From contig NZ_VLPS01000001.1 of assembly GCF_007570865.1 (NCBI RefSeq), forward strand, positions 868,001-932,000: a DNA stretch of 64,000 nucleotides, written 5' to 3'. The notes beneath the pieces were generated by a model. The model was not told the origin of the DNA. It did no database searches and saw only the letters and a list, made by a program, of their open reading frames with translations. Within the stretch, counting starts at the first letter, position 1; the number at the start of each line of letters is the position of its first letter. The translations under genes were made by a program, and so were the position numbers. This document shows, one piece after another, positions 63,040 to 64,000 of this stretch. Origin of the DNA: Atlantibacter subterraneus (lineage in GTDB: Bacteria; Pseudomonadota; Gammaproteobacteria; Enterobacterales; Enterobacteriaceae).

Positions 63040-63867
63040 ATGGCCTTTATTGATGATTACTTTGCGCGCATCGGCTTTCGCGGTGAGGCGCGCGCGGATT
63101 ACGCGACGTTAAAACAGCTGCATTTACTGCACACCTGCCATATCCCCTTCGAAAATCTTGACGTGTTGCTGGAACGGCCCATTTTGCTGGATGACGCGCA
63201 TCTCGCTGACAAACTGCTTAGCGCCCGACGCGGCGGCTACTGCTACGAGCAGAACGGCGTCTTTACCCGCGCGCTGCGCGAGCTGGGATTCGCGGTGCAG
63301 GATCTGGGGGCGCGGGTGGTGCTGGCTAATCCACCGGAGATGCCGCCGCGCACCCATCGGCTGTCGCTGATCACCCTTGATGATGCCCAGTGGCTGGCAG
63401 ACGTGGGCTTCGGCGGCCAGACGCTATCGACGCCGATTGCGTTTACCCCGGATGCGGTGCAAAACACGCCGCACGGCAGCTACCGGCTGATCCGGAACGA
63501 CGACGATTACTCTCTGGAGACGCGCAACGACGAAGGCTGGCAGGCGCTGTACCGCTTCGACCTGGCACACCAGTATCCGGCGGATTATCTGATGGCGAAC
63601 CATTTTGTCTCCCGCTGGCCGGACTCGCATTTCCGGCATCATTTGCTGCTGGCGTTGATGCGCCCCGACGGCGGCAAAATCACGCTGCTTAACCGGCGCG
63701 TCACCCGGCGTGTGCCCGGCCATCCTGCCGCTACGGAAGAATTACCCAATGCCGATGCGCTGTATGATTGCCTGGTGGAGGAGTGCGGGCTTGCCTTATC
63801 GCACCCAGTGCATGGGGTGAGCCGTGAGGCGCTGCGGGCGGTGATGGCGCGGCTGGAACAGTCGTAA
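63040..63867 (+). CDS. nhoA: arylamine N-acetyltransferase NhoA
   Basis: A 275-aa enzyme. The catalytic triad is Cys in RRGGYCYEQNGVF near residue 69, His in PPRTHRLSLI near 107 and Asp in ADVGFGGQTL near 122. HTCHIPFENLDVLLERPI matches E. coli NhoA (281 aa). It transfers acetyl from acetyl-CoA to arylamines and N-hydroxyarylamines. It resumes the E. coli order (pptA to nhoA) after the norR-Hcp-ttu interruption; yddH is missing. Confidence 0.93.
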   Translation: MAFIDDYFARIGFRGEARADYATLKQLHLLHTCHIPFENLDVLLERPILLDDAHLADKLLSARRGGYCYEQNGVFTRALRELGFAVQDLGARVVLANPPEMPPRTHRLSLITLDDAQWLADVGFGGQTLSTPIAFTPDAVQNTPHGSYRLIRNDDDYSLETRNDEGWQALYRFDLAHQYPADYLMANHFVSRWPDSHFRHHLLLALMRPDGGKITLLNRRVTRRVPGHPAATEELPNADALYDCLVEECGLALSHPVHGVSREALRAVMARLEQS

Positions 63868-63967
63868 ATTCATTTGCGATAAGTATGAATATGTCCATTC
63901 CATATGGTTCTTTGATTAAAGGGTGTTAGCATATCGCCCTTAAGTTGTACTGATTTAATGAGGTTGT

Positions 63968-64000
63968 ATGAAGATTAAGCTCATCGCGGTGGATATGGAT
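63968..64000 (+). CDS. HAD-superfamily phosphatase, 5' end only
   Basis: The last 33 bases encode MKIKLIAVDMD from ATG 63968, with GAGG upstream. The DMD start fits motif I of HAD phosphatases (Cof-type, sugar-phosphate phosphatases such as YidA and YbjI). Only 11 residues are visible, so the subfamily is open. Confidence 0.6.
   Translation, partial: MKIKLIAVDMD

Overview
The window is chromosomal DNA of an Enterobacteriaceae member close to Enterobacter, Kosakonia, Klebsiella or Citrobacter. It is GC-rich (by eye about 57-58%) apart from one AT-rich patch at 56.6-58.2 kb. Its backbone follows the Escherichia coli ydc-ync region: ydcR, ydcSTUV, patD, then (after a long interruption) ydcY, ydcZ, mnaT, mcbR, yncD, yncE, ansP, yncG, pptA and nhoA. 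I saw no tRNA, rRNA, CRISPR array, integrase or transposase.

Layout. 0-6.1 kb: end of an Old Yellow Enzyme-type reductase, a small exported protein, a cyanide-insensitive-type bd quinol oxidase with its small DUF2474 partner, then an MFS carrier with an FMN-dependent alpha-hydroxy-acid dehydrogenase. 6.1-13.8 kb: a PliG-type lysozyme inhibitor, ydcR, and the polyamine-type ABC transporter ydcSTUV with patD. 13.8-14.8 kb: two tiny zinc-ribbon proteins (YnfU and YmcF/YnfQ type), the second behind a long leader. 14.8-23.8 kb: a divergent catabolic cluster. The left arm (DeoR regulator, pdxA2, dtnK) should burn four-carbon sugar acids. The right arm holds an iron alcohol dehydrogenase, DapA-type aldolase, sodium symporter, cytoplasmic sialidase-fold enzyme, YhcH and an SDR. 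23.84-24.60 kb: a non-coding, highly structured inverted pair of elements. 24.6-30.7 kb: an EAL phosphodiesterase, TauD-type dioxygenase, ydeJ, DUF421 protein, ydeI and a LacI regulator. 30.8-35.3 kb: a sugar or nucleoside-type catabolic operon (NHS symporter, two Gfo/Idh oxidoreductases, one xylose-isomerase-like protein) under two LacI-type operators. 35.4-41.9 kb: srfABC, with an actin/Hsp70-like ATPase. 42-54.9 kb: the ydcY to pptA backbone with an extra MFS carrier, MscS channel and DUF1176 protein. 54.9-63 kb: a NorR-family activator, an inserted toxin cassette, and the tartrate operon (LysR, ttuB, ttuC, ttuD). 63-64 kb: nhoA and the start of a HAD phosphatase.

The two most interesting items. 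(1) An 'evolved' Hcp at 56748-57902: an N-terminal type VI secretion Hcp tube domain fused to an unassigned C-terminal toxin-like domain. A 98-aa putative immunity gene overlaps its stop. The pair sits in AT-rich DNA between two ~100-bp direct repeats that carry the 3' ends of both flanking genes, so it looks like a self-contained effector cassette inserted between norR and lysR. (2) The 23.85-24.60 kb inverted pair: each copy has 18-bp tandem iterons, then several hairpins inside a long closing stem. The two copies differ by base changes that are compensated across the stems, which argues for selection on the folded form.

Functions rest on recognised sequence motifs, remembered family sequences and gene order. 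No database search was run.
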